From NCBI GenBank assembly GCA_964603455.1, contig CAZRVL010000008.1, positions 1-58,595 of the forward strand: a DNA stretch of 58,595 nucleotides, written 5' to 3'. The DNA is from Flemingiibacterium sp964603455. GTDB lineage: Bacteria > Bacillota > Clostridia > Oscillospirales > CAG-272. A program made the translations under genes and the position numbers. Every line of letters starts with the position of its first letter. The stretch's first letter is position 1. Under the pieces are notes generated by a model. That model was not told the DNA's origin. It did no database searches and was given only the letters and a program-made list of their open reading frames with translations. Of this stretch, positions 9,971 to 17,182 are shown in pieces.

Positions 9971-10816
9971 TTAATTGAACAGCGAAAATATTTCCGGATA
10001 TGAACATATCATGAGTAAGAATGGAGCGATAGCTATGATACTGTCAAACCTATCCATAACACCACCGTGTCCCGGAAATATCTTTCCGTAATCCTTTATC
10101 CCGTAGTGACGCTTTATCAGCGATGCGATCAAATCGCCGAACTGTGAGATCACCGATATGACCAATCCCGCCAAAAGCATTTCAACGATATTTGCCGATG
10201 ATGTGGTCACTTTTCCGGCAGCAAGACCGAACACCACAAAGGAGATCGCACAGAATATGCTTCCGCCTATCGCACCTTCGATCGTCTTTTTCGGACTGAC
10301 ATCAGGGATAAGTTTATGCTTTCCGAGTGCGCGCCCGACAAAATATGCCGCACCGTCAGTTACCCACGCCCCTATGAAGACCAACAATATCAACAGACCG
10401 CCGTGAGGAAGATCACGCAAAAGCACTATGCTTGTAAATCCGACCGTGATATATGATGTTGTCATAAAAACGAGAGATGTATCGAGAATGCACAAATTTC
10501 CCTTTGATACGACTGCTACAGATGTCAAAAGGAACATATAAATAAACAGCAAAACACCTGACAATGCGACCGTATATGAAATTTTTCCGACATTTGCAGT
10601 CACACATCTCGCAAAAAAAGGCAGTACAGCCGAGACTATCAAAGACGGCAGAGCAACCTGTAATTTATTGCGCACACCTATGCAGCCAAGCATTTCCCAG
10701 ACACCGAGTGCCGAAAAGAATGCCAATGCGATCGGCAGTACGATCGTATGTGAAAACAATAGTACCGGGATAAGGACAGCAAATCCAAACACAGCAGTTA
10801 TTAATCGTTGTTTCAT
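9971..10816 (-). CDS. cdsA: phosphatidate cytidylyltransferase
   Basis: CdsA makes CDP-diacylglycerol from phosphatidic acid and CTP in the membrane, feeding phospholipid synthesis. The 281-residue protein is almost entirely hydrophobic, with about eight membrane helices. It shows the family motifs SPKKT at residues 174-178 and GHGGVMDRFDS at 249-259. The ATG at 10814-10816 is the first possible start in frame: a TGA lies two codons upstream. Its only good ribosome site (AAGGAGG, 10855-10861) lies 38 bases from the ATG with a small hairpin between, which is unusual and is listed separately. Confidence 0.96.
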   Translation of the reverse strand: MKQRLITAVFGFAVLIPVLLFSHTIVLPIALAFFSALGVWEMLGCIGVRNKLQVALPSLIVSAVLPFFARCVTANVGKISYTVALSGVLLFIYMFLLTSVAVVSKGNLCILDTSLVFMTTSYITVGFTSIVLLRDLPHGGLLILLVFIGAWVTDGAAYFVGRALGKHKLIPDVSPKKTIEGAIGGSIFCAISFVVFGLAAGKVTTSSANIVEMLLAGLVISVISQFGDLIASLIKRHYGIKDYGKIFPGHGGVMDRFDSIIAIAPFLLMICSYPEIFSLFN

Positions 10817-10827
10817 ATTTCATCTAT

Positions 10828-10861
10828 ATTTCGGTAAAGTTTATTCCGAAATTTCCTCCTT
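10828..10861 (-). promoter_or_regulatory. hairpin separating Shine-Dalgarno from cdsA start
   Basis: On the minus strand AAGGAGG (10855-10861) is followed by ATTTCGG (10846-10852), an 11-base loop and CCGAAAT (10828-10834), then 11 bases to the cdsA ATG. Folding the 7-base stem removes 25 bases and reduces the effective spacing from 38 to about 13. This is seen in sequence; a role in bridging the ribosome site to the start is inference. Confidence 0.4.
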
Positions 10862-10871
10862 CGCGACAGAT

Positions 10872-11576
10872 TCAGACTCCACCGAATCTGCGTTTGCGAG
10901 TATAATAATTTTCAACAGCCAAGTCAATATCATTTTCTGACAGGTCAGGCCACAAAACATCGGTAAAATACAGCTCCGAATAGGTTGCCTGCCAAGTCAA
11001 GAAATTCGAAAGGCGCATTTCGCCGCCGGTTCGAACTATAAGATCCGGATCGTTCTGCCCCTTTGTATATATCGCCGAAGAAATATTTTCCTCGGTAAAT
11101 TCAGTAACGCCATCGGCAAGCATTCGATTGACCGCATTGACTATCTCCGCTCTACCACCGTAATTCGCGGCAATGTTTAATGAATATTTATTCATTTTCG
11201 AAGCTTCTTCAAGCTCGATCATCGAGCTTTGAAGCTCGGGTGTGAACGGAGTTTTTTCGCCCAAAAAGCGTATTCTGATATTATTTTTCGCCATTTCGGT
11301 CATACCCATTTTCAGATACGAACCGAGCAGCTTCATTATCGCGTCGACCTCTTGCTTTGGACGTTTCCAGTTTTCGGTGGAAAAAGCATAGACTGTGACT
11401 GTATCTATTCCGCCTCTAAAGCAATATTCGGCGATCTGCCTGAAGGTCTTCACTCCGACGGTATGTCCATATTCACGCGGCATTCCGCGCTTCTTTGCCC
11501 ATCGCCCGTTTCCGTCCATTATGAACGCGATATGTCGGAGCGGATTTATTCCGTCTCCGGTTGGATGATTTATCAT
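10872..11576 (-). CDS. uppS: isoprenyl (undecaprenyl) diphosphate synthase
   Basis: This cis-prenyltransferase extends farnesyl diphosphate to the C55 carrier used for peptidoglycan and surface polysaccharides. The 234-residue protein has the signature HIAFIMDGNGRWAKKRG at residues 15-31, with catalytic Asp21, then YAFSTENWKRP and the C-terminal dimer/metal segment containing RTGGEMRLSNFL. It lies between frr and cdsA in the conserved block. Its lipid product also supports the Wzx/Wzy polysaccharide genes at 28-35 kb. Confidence 0.97.
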   Translation of the reverse strand: MINHPTGDGINPLRHIAFIMDGNGRWAKKRGMPREYGHTVGVKTFRQIAEYCFRGGIDTVTVYAFSTENWKRPKQEVDAIMKLLGSYLKMGMTEMAKNNIRIRFLGEKTPFTPELQSSMIELEEASKMNKYSLNIAANYGGRAEIVNAVNRMLADGVTEFTEENISSAIYTKGQNDPDLIVRTGGEMRLSNFLTWQATYSELYFTDVLWPDLSENDIDLAVENYYTRKRRFGGV

Positions 11577-11631
11577 TACAGTATTTCTCCAATTTGTATA
11601 ATCATATATTTTATATATAATTATACGTATT

Positions 11632-11655
11632 GCCGGATCCCCGAAGAGATCCGGC
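11632..11655 (-). other. intra-operon hairpin between frr and uppS
   Basis: An 8-base GC-rich perfect stem (GCCGGATC at 11632-11639, complement at 11648-11655) lies just after the frr stop. No T run follows on the minus strand; the next 60 bases are very AT-rich and end at the uppS ribosome site. A terminator is unlikely. Processing or attenuation is possible. Confidence 0.45.
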
Positions 11656-11662
11656 TGAGATG

Positions 11663-12217
11663 TCAGATTTCCATAAGCTCTTTGGATTTTCTCGCGGTAA
11701 TATCGTCAATATTCTTGACATACTTATCGGTGAGATCCTGGATCGACTTATCCGAAGCCTTCAATTCGTCCTCGGTCATTTCGCCGTCCTTCTTGAGCTT
11801 CTTAGAAGCATCGTTTGCTTCGCGACGGATATTGCGGATAGCGACCTTCGCTTCGTCACCCATCTTCGAGACCTGCTTTGTGAGCTCCTTACGACGCTCC
11901 TCGGTGAGCTGCGGGAAAGTCATGCGGATGACCTTGCCGTCATTCTGAGGTGTCACGCCGAGATTGGACGCGAGGATAGCCTTTTCCATATTTTTGAGGG
12001 TAGAAGCATCGTAGGGGGTGATTATAAGCGTGCGAGCATCAGACACCTTGATGGTTGACATATCGCCAAGCTTTGTGGGAGAGCCGTAATAATCGACCAT
12101 TACCTTATCGAGAAGTCCGGGATTTGCGCGACCTGCACGGATGTCTGCGAGAGCAGTCTCATAGGAGCTGATCGACTTTTTCATTTTATTCTCATAATCT
12201 TTGCAATCCAGTTTCAT
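11663..12217 (-). CDS. frr: ribosome recycling factor
   Basis: RRF splits the post-termination ribosome together with EF-G. The 184-residue length is exact for the family. The sequence begins with a helical KMKKSISSYETALADIRAGRANP segment, has the beta-domain stretch PTKLGDMSTIKVSDARTLII and a long charged C-terminal helix. An AAGGAG ribosome site lies 9 bases before the ATG. It follows pyrH by 25 bases, the near-universal bacterial pairing. Confidence 0.97.
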   Translation of the reverse strand: MKLDCKDYENKMKKSISSYETALADIRAGRANPGLLDKVMVDYYGSPTKLGDMSTIKVSDARTLIITPYDASTLKNMEKAILASNLGVTPQNDGKVIRMTFPQLTEERRKELTKQVSKMGDEAKVAIRNIRREANDASKKLKKDGEMTEDELKASDKSIQDLTDKYVKNIDDITARKSKELMEI

Positions 12218-12242
12218 AGTATTTACTCCTTATTAATTATTT

Positions 12243-12971
12243 TCACGAATCTTTTACAATAGTACCGTCAACTTCGCCAACGATAGCTTTGTATATGTTC
12301 TCCGGCTCTTTGAGTTCGAAAACGAAGGTCTTGATATGGTTCTCATTTCCAAACGAAGCGGCGGTAGAATCCATAGCTTTGAGATCCTTAGCAAGTATCT
12401 CCTTATAAGAGATCTCATCGTAGCGAACAGCCTGAGGGTCTTTCTTAGGGTCAGCGTTGTAGACACCATCAATATTTTTACCCATCAAAATGACATCCGC
12501 ATTGATCTCTGCCGCACGAACAGCTGCTGCGGTATCTGTTGAAATAAACGGGATACCGAGTCCGCCTCCGAGTATGACTACTCTGCCCTTTTCAAGGTGC
12601 GACACAGCGCGATTGCGTATGTAGGGCTCGGCATACTGCTTCATTTCAACAGCCGTCATAACACGTGTATCGAGTCCGTTCTGCTCAAAGAAATCCTGCA
12701 ATGCGAGTGCATTTATCGTTGTTGCAAGCATTCCCATGTGGTCTGCACGTGTGCGATCCATTTTCGTTCCCTGGCGACCGCGCCAGATATTCCCACCGCC
12801 AACGATTATGCAGACCTGAGTGCCGATCTCAACGCATTTCTTCATAACAGCCGCGATGCGGTCGAGCATTTCGTAATCAAGGATCTGGTGACTACCGTCA
12901 GCCGGCGCGAGAGCCTCACCCGACAGCTTCAAAAGGACACGCTTATACTTTGGTTTTATCGTTTCGCTCAT
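12243..12971 (-). CDS. pyrH: uridylate kinase
   Basis: PyrH phosphorylates UMP to UDP as a hexamer of the amino acid kinase fold. The 242-residue protein has KRVLLKLSGEAL near residue 10, IVGGGNIWRGRQG near 55, and GTGxP-like and DGVYNADPKKDP segments typical of UMP kinases. It is the first gene of the long minus-strand block that runs through frr, uppS, cdsA, dxr, rseP, ispG and polC, and has its own promoter (13014-13042) and a GGAGGAA ribosome site. It also links to the pyrimidine genes near 50 kb. Confidence 0.97.
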   Translation of the reverse strand: MSETIKPKYKRVLLKLSGEALAPADGSHQILDYEMLDRIAAVMKKCVEIGTQVCIIVGGGNIWRGRQGTKMDRTRADHMGMLATTINALALQDFFEQNGLDTRVMTAVEMKQYAEPYIRNRAVSHLEKGRVVILGGGLGIPFISTDTAAAVRAAEINADVILMGKNIDGVYNADPKKDPQAVRYDEISYKEILAKDLKAMDSTAASFGNENHIKTFVFELKEPENIYKAIVGEVDGTIVKDS

Positions 12972-13013
12972 AGCTTCCTCCGCTCAAACTTTATTGTTTA
13001 TTATCATATAAAT

Positions 13014-13042
13014 ATTGTAACTCAAAAACTCCGGTTTGTAAA
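13014..13042 (-). promoter_or_regulatory. promoter of pyrH block
   Basis: On the minus strand TTTACA (13037-13042), a 17-base spacer and TACAAT (13014-13019) precede pyrH by about 42 bases. It lies just downstream of the tsf terminator, so pyrH and the following genes can be transcribed independently of rpsB-tsf. Confidence 0.65.
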
Positions 13043-13113
13043 GCATTTTCGGTAATTTTTTACGTCAACTCTCGAAAGTTTTTCATGTTGTTCACATATA
13101 TACGCAAATTTAC

Positions 13114-13163
13114 AGAAAAATCCTGTCATAATTCACATTTTATTTATAGAATTATGACAGGAT
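13114..13163 (-). terminator. rho-independent terminator after tsf
   Basis: A perfect 15-base stem (13120-13134 with 13149-13163, ATCCTGTCATAATTC) and a 14-base loop are followed on the minus strand by a run of T. It begins just after the tsf stop and should end the rpsB-tsf transcript. Confidence 0.85.
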
Positions 13164-13174
13164 CGATATTCGAT

Positions 13175-14104
13175 TTAGTTACCGGAAGTCAGCTTAGCGA
13201 CCTCTTCAGCGAGATTGTCCTCGCGCTTCTGGAGACCTTCGCCCTTTTCGAAACGAACGAAGCTGTCGATAGCGATCTTGCCGCCGACATTCTTTGCGAC
13301 AGAATCGATATACTTCTGAACAGTCATTGCATCGTCCTTGACGTAAGCCTGTTCTGCGAGGCAGTTGTTCTCGTAGTACTTGCCGAGCTTGCCCTGAACC
13401 ATCTTTTCGATGATCTGAGCCGGCTTGTTCTTGTTCTTCTCATCGTTTGCGATCTGAGTCATGAGGACTTCCTTCTCCTCATCGAGAGCAGACTGAGGAA
13501 CATCAGCCTTGTTTGCGTAGATAGCGTTCATAGCAGCGCACTGAAGTGCAACGTTGTGAGCGCACTCAACGAACTCAGCGTTGTCGGCAGCAACACCGTC
13601 AAGATTGAACTTAACGATAACGCCGATGCTTCCACCGCCGTGTACATAGTTCGAAACAGCACCGTCAACGATGATGAAACGACGGATGTTGAGCTTTTCG
13701 CCGATGATGAAGGTCTGCTCCTTAACTGCTTCGTCAACAGTAAGGTCAGAGCCAACAAGCTTGCAAGCGTTGAGAGCGTCAACGTCTGCCGGCTTTTCAG
13801 CGAGTATGGTGTCGAGAAGTGTATCGACGAATGCCTTGAACTTCTCATTCTTTGCAACGAAGTCAGACTCGGAGTTGACCTCGATCATTGCAGCGCAGCC
13901 TGCGCCTTCCTTGATTGCGACAACGCCTTCAGCGGCGATTCTGTCAGCCTTCTTTGCAGCGACCTGAAGTCCTCTCTCGCGAAGCACCTTTATAGCTTCT
14001 TCAAGATTGCCCTCTGCTTCAACGAGTGCCTTCTTGCACTCCATCATGCCGCAGCCGGTCTTAGCGCGGAGCGCCGCAACGTCTTTTGCAGAAATGTTTG
14101 CCAT
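13175..14104 (-). CDS. tsf: translation elongation factor Ts
   Basis: EF-Ts is the guanine nucleotide exchange factor for EF-Tu. The protein (309 residues) starts with MANISAKDVAALRAKTGCGM, the family hallmark with the conserved TGxGMM(E/D)CKKAL element, and contains the core NSESDFVAKNEKF segment. It follows rpsB by 42 bases and has an AAGGAGA ribosome site. rpsB-tsf is one transcription unit closed by the terminator at 13114-13163. A long reading frame on the opposite strand across both genes is a by-product of their codon usage. Confidence 0.98.
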   Translation of the reverse strand: MANISAKDVAALRAKTGCGMMECKKALVEAEGNLEEAIKVLRERGLQVAAKKADRIAAEGVVAIKEGAGCAAMIEVNSESDFVAKNEKFKAFVDTLLDTILAEKPADVDALNACKLVGSDLTVDEAVKEQTFIIGEKLNIRRFIIVDGAVSNYVHGGGSIGVIVKFNLDGVAADNAEFVECAHNVALQCAAMNAIYANKADVPQSALDEEKEVLMTQIANDEKNKNKPAQIIEKMVQGKLGKYYENNCLAEQAYVKDDAMTVQKYIDSVAKNVGGKIAIDSFVRFEKGEGLQKREDNLAEEVAKLTSGN

Positions 14105-14146
14105 TTTATATTTTCTCCTTCTCGAAATATTTCAAAGTCCGCAGTC

Positions 14147-14887
14147 TTATGCGTTCTCGGTCTCTTCCTCAGCAGCCTCTGCTTCAACTTCAGCAGAACC
14201 CTGCTCGCCCTGTCTGCCTTCGATGATAGCATCAGCGATAACAGAAGAGATGAGCTTGATAGCGCGGATAGCATCATCGTTGCCGGGGATGATGTAGTCA
14301 GCATCGTCAGGATCGCAGTTGGTGTCAACGATAGCGATTACCGGAATGCCGAGCTTCTTTGCTTCGAGAACAGCGATGTGCTCCTTGCGGGGGTCAACGA
14401 TGAATACTGCATCGGGAAGTCTTTCCATGGTCTTGATACCGCCGTAGTTGCGCTCAAGGTCATTCATTTCCTTAATGAGCGAAGCAACTTCCTTCTTGGG
14501 GAGAAGGTCGAAGGTGCCCTCCTCCTGCATCTTTTCGAGAGCGAGGAGACGGTTGATGGACTTCTTGATGGTCTTGAAGTTGGTGAGCATACCGCCCGGC
14601 CATCTTTCGTTGACATAGTACATACCCGAACGCTCTGCCTCTTCCTTGATAGCGTCGGCAGCCTGCTTCTTTGTACCGATGAAGAGTACGTTGCCCTTGT
14701 CAGCCGCGAGATCGCGAACGAACATATAAGCTTCGTCAAACTTCTTTACGGTCTTCTGAAGGTCGATGATGTAGATTCCGTTTCTTTCAGTGAAGATGTA
14801 CTCCGCCATCTTGGGGTTCCATCTTCTGGTGTGGTGTCCGAAGTGAACACCTGCTTCGAGAAGCTGTTTGATTGTAATTACAGACAT
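14147..14887 (-). CDS. rpsB: small ribosomal subunit protein uS2
   Basis: This 30S protein is 246 residues from the chosen start MSVITIKQLLEAGVHFGHHT. The typical S2 segments RWNPKM, YIFTERNGIYIIDL, GTKKQA, RWPGGMLTNF and DPRKEHIAVLEA are all present. The frame is open for 16 codons further upstream, but ATG at 14885-14887 has a perfect CAGGAGGAC ribosome site and gives the family N-terminus. The C-terminus is Glu/Ala-rich. The first gene of rpsB-tsf; it has a promoter at 15020-15048 and a leader of about 125 bases with pairing potential. Confidence 0.98.
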   Translation of the reverse strand: MSVITIKQLLEAGVHFGHHTRRWNPKMAEYIFTERNGIYIIDLQKTVKKFDEAYMFVRDLAADKGNVLFIGTKKQAADAIKEEAERSGMYYVNERWPGGMLTNFKTIKKSINRLLALEKMQEEGTFDLLPKKEVASLIKEMNDLERNYGGIKTMERLPDAVFIVDPRKEHIAVLEAKKLGIPVIAIVDTNCDPDDADYIIPGNDDAIRAIKLISSVIADAIIEGRQGEQGSAEVEAEAAEEETENA

Positions 14888-15012
14888 TTTGTCCTCCTGT
14901 ATTTTCCACCACGTGCATGATACGTTTTGCGGCAATGCCGACAGGCGCGCTGAGGCACGTGTGTGTTATCGCGGCTGTATTTTTTGTGGGCAGACGCCGC
15001 CGCATTCGTCCG
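14888..15012 (-). promoter_or_regulatory. structured leader of rpsB mRNA (candidate)
   Basis: Between the rpsB promoter and its ATG lies an unusually GC-rich leader. CACGTGC at 14921-14927 can pair with GCACGTG at 14956-14962, and there are further GC-rich complementary stretches. S2 is known to autoregulate its own mRNA in some bacteria, so an S2 leader is plausible, but I cannot match it to a named RNA family. Confidence 0.35.
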
Positions 15013-15019
15013 CCCTTAT

Positions 15020-15048
15020 ATTTTATCATACATTTTCAGCGATTGCAA
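15020..15048 (-). promoter_or_regulatory. promoter of rpsB-tsf
   Basis: On the minus strand TTGCAA (15043-15048), a 17-base spacer and TAAAAT (15020-15025). It lies about 133 bases upstream of the rpsB start. Confidence 0.65.
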
Positions 15049-15184
15049 GTGCTTTTACAAATTGTTTACAATATATTTTGCGTACTTGATCTTTTAGCGG
15101 AATACAATTTTAATATTCATTCCGAATGCTCGACCGAAAAATTTTTTAATTTGTAAATAAATATTTAAATTTATCGGAATACTA

Positions 15185-15221
15185 TTGACAAATTTCGGGG
15201 GGGGTATAATATTTGTATAAT
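15185..15221 (+). promoter_or_regulatory. promoter region with 8-G tract before solute-binding gene
   Basis: TTGACA at 15185-15190 is followed after only 14 bases by TATAAT (15205-15210), and a second TATAAT lies at 15216-15221, 25 bases away. Eight consecutive G (15197-15204) fill the spacer. Neither spacing is optimal as it stands, and gain of three G would give the ideal 17. The rest of 15049-15274 is AT-rich with nothing else recognised. Confidence 0.55.
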
Positions 15222-15274
15222 CTTTTTAAACATTTAGATTATTAATTTATTTTCACTGAAAGGTACAAACAACG

Positions 15275-16726
15275 ATGAAGAAAAAGCTTTCATTAATTCT
15301 CGCTCTGCTCATGCTGGCTTCTGCCGTATCCTGCGGCTCGTACGAACAGACCACCGATAACACTACTGCACAGGATTCAGAAACCACTGCCGCCGATACA
15401 ACGCCGGCGTATGATTATCCCGACATCGATCTCGGTGGAAAGAAGGTCACTGCACTCAATTCCTCGACAACATGGGGATTTTATACCGAGCTTGATTTCG
15501 AAAGCGCGACCGGAGATATTCTCGATGACGCGGTATACGAGCGCAACATCGCGCTTGAGGATAAGTTCAAATTTGATTTTGACGTGGTAGAGATCGATAT
15601 TGAGGGCGATATAATCGACAAGATGAAGGCTTCGGTGCTTTCGGGTGAGGACACATATCAGTTCGCGTTCTTAAGAAGCGAATCCATCTCTCCGCTTATA
15701 CTCGAAAATATGTTCATAGATCTCAAAACACTTCCAGAACTTCGTCTCAATGAAGACTACTGGGATCAACAGATAAACAAAAACGCCACGGTCGGCGAAA
15801 ACAATTCGCTTTTCCTCGCCGGAACAGATTTCTCGCTGATGGGTCTTCAGTCAACGATATGTACATATTTCAATGTCGATATGCTCGATGAGCTCGGCGG
15901 TGAGATGCCATATGATCTCGTCCGCGAAGGCAAATGGACTATGGACGAATTTAACAATTATGCAAAGCTTGCGGCAAATCTTAACGGAGATGATTCCTTT
16001 AGTTACTCTCCCGACGGAAATGCACGCTACGGACTCGTTTCGTGGTACAGCGGAATAAACGCACTCATTTTCAGCTGCGGCGGCGAATATATCGCACGTG
16101 ATGAAAAGAACTTCCCTTATCTTTCGATAGAAAATCAGCATTTTTACGATCTCTGCGAAAAGATCACCTCCGTTACAGGTACAGAAGGCGTATTCGCCGA
16201 GCTTAATAACCGTGCGGAGAACAAGCATTACGAGATCGCATTCGCCGATTCGCGTGCGCTTCTGACCATAGCTGAGGTAAAGGCAGCTTCACAGTTCCGC
16301 ACCATGAACGACTCATACGGAATACTTCCTCTCCCGAAATACGATGAGGCTCAGGAAAATTACATCTGCTACCGTGCGCCCGCGACAACTCTCCTTTGCA
16401 TACCCGTGACGAACACAAACGCTAACGAGACTGCGGCGATACTCGATGCGGCTTCGTATCTCTCCTATACCGATGTTCTTCCGGTATTCTACACAACAGT
16501 AACTCAGAAGGGTCTCAGAGACACAGATTCCATAGAGATGCTCGAAATAATTCAGTCTAACCGCTATCTCGACATCGGAAGGATCTTCGGCTGGACAACC
16601 AATCTCTATAACACGATCGAGCAAAAGCTCCTCAAGGGAGACAGCGCAGTCGCATCTACCATCGCTTCCATGAAATCCACCGTTACTCAAAAGATCGAAA
16701 GCACCTACAGCGAATTTGAAGGCTGA
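15275..16726 (+). CDS. extracellular solute-binding lipoprotein (ABC sugar-type)
   Basis: This 483-residue lipoprotein has a signal peptide with Cys20 (SAVSC) as the lipidation site, then an acidic Thr-rich linker and a long periplasmic-binding fold similar to family 1 carbohydrate-binding proteins. It should capture a sugar or oligosaccharide outside the cell for an ABC importer. No permease or ATPase gene is adjacent, so it is an orphan. The protein at 42326-43807 is a paralogue: both have a (V/L)DDAV..RN segment after the first lobe, a GKWTxx(E/D) motif and the same SAVSCGS cleavage region. The neighbouring GH2 enzyme hints at mannoside or other glycan uptake. The ligand is unknown. Confidence 0.85.
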   Translation: MKKKLSLILALLMLASAVSCGSYEQTTDNTTAQDSETTAADTTPAYDYPDIDLGGKKVTALNSSTTWGFYTELDFESATGDILDDAVYERNIALEDKFKFDFDVVEIDIEGDIIDKMKASVLSGEDTYQFAFLRSESISPLILENMFIDLKTLPELRLNEDYWDQQINKNATVGENNSLFLAGTDFSLMGLQSTICTYFNVDMLDELGGEMPYDLVREGKWTMDEFNNYAKLAANLNGDDSFSYSPDGNARYGLVSWYSGINALIFSCGGEYIARDEKNFPYLSIENQHFYDLCEKITSVTGTEGVFAELNNRAENKHYEIAFADSRALLTIAEVKAASQFRTMNDSYGILPLPKYDEAQENYICYRAPATTLLCIPVTNTNANETAAILDAASYLSYTDVLPVFYTTVTQKGLRDTDSIEMLEIIQSNRYLDIGRIFGWTTNLYNTIEQKLLKGDSAVASTIASMKSTVTQKIESTYSEFEG

Positions 16727-16730
16727 TTCA

Positions 16731-16761
16731 AAAATTGCATGGCTTTGTGCCATGCAATTTT
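16731..16761. terminator. bidirectional terminator
   Basis: A 12-base perfect stem (AAAATTGCATGG at 16731-16742 with 16750-16761) lies between two convergent genes. T runs occur on both strands, so it can end the solute-binding gene (plus) and the YlmC/YmxH gene (minus). Confidence 0.85.
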
Positions 16762-17033
16762 TATTTTCGCGGCTTTCCGGGCGGCTCATTTAACGGAAAT
16801 TTTGCCCTGACAAGGATAACGTCATCTCCTATACGCTCAATATCGCACCAGAGTATTCTGACAAAGCCGCCTTTTCCAAAGTCGAACAGTTTTGTGCATT
16901 CGGGTACTATCAATGCGACCACTCTGCCGCAGTCAAGATCGAACTCGACATCTGTTACAAACCCCAACCGCGTTCCGTCGCAAAGATTTATCACCTCTTT
17001 GTTTTTCAGCTCACAAACGCTGCATATACGCAT
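16761..17033 (-). CDS. YlmC/YmxH-family PRC-barrel protein
   Basis: This 90-residue protein begins MRICSVCELKNKEVINLCDG and continues with LGFVTDVEFDL and a VRILWCDIERIGDDVILV segment. That is the PRC-barrel pattern of the YlmC/YmxH family, small proteins encoded in endospore-forming Firmicutes and linked to sporulation; their molecular role is not established. The ribosome site AGAGGTGA precedes the ATG. It is divergent from the GH2 gene and convergent with the solute-binding gene, hence probably monocistronic. Its presence supports an endospore-forming lineage. Confidence 0.85.
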   Translation of the reverse strand: MRICSVCELKNKEVINLCDGTRLGFVTDVEFDLDCGRVVALIVPECTKLFDFGKGGFVRILWCDIERIGDDVILVRAKFPLNEPPGKPRK

Positions 17034-17127
17034 AAGCTCACCTCTTTAATATTTATATGTCTGTGTGCGGCTCGATATGCCATTTAAATTTGAGAAATAT
17101 TTACACTTTTATAATACGCAGTTTCAA

Positions 17128-17156
17128 TTGAAGATGTAGAATTTATGTGATACCAT
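17128..17156 (+). promoter_or_regulatory. possible promoter of GH2 gene
   Basis: TTGAAG (17128-17133), a 17-base spacer ending in TGA, and TACCAT (17151-17156) give a weak promoter with extended -10. The start codon is 27 bases further on, with an AAGGAGG ribosome site between. Confidence 0.4.
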
Positions 17157-17182
17157 TTTCAAACATCAAGGAGGACTAAATA

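Noticed and set aside
13085..14920. 611-codon open frame on the plus strand
   Set aside because: It lies exactly opposite tsf and rpsB, has low-complexity Leu/Val/Asp-rich composition, no ribosome site and no recognisable family. It is a mirror of the strong codon bias of the two ribosomal/translation genes.
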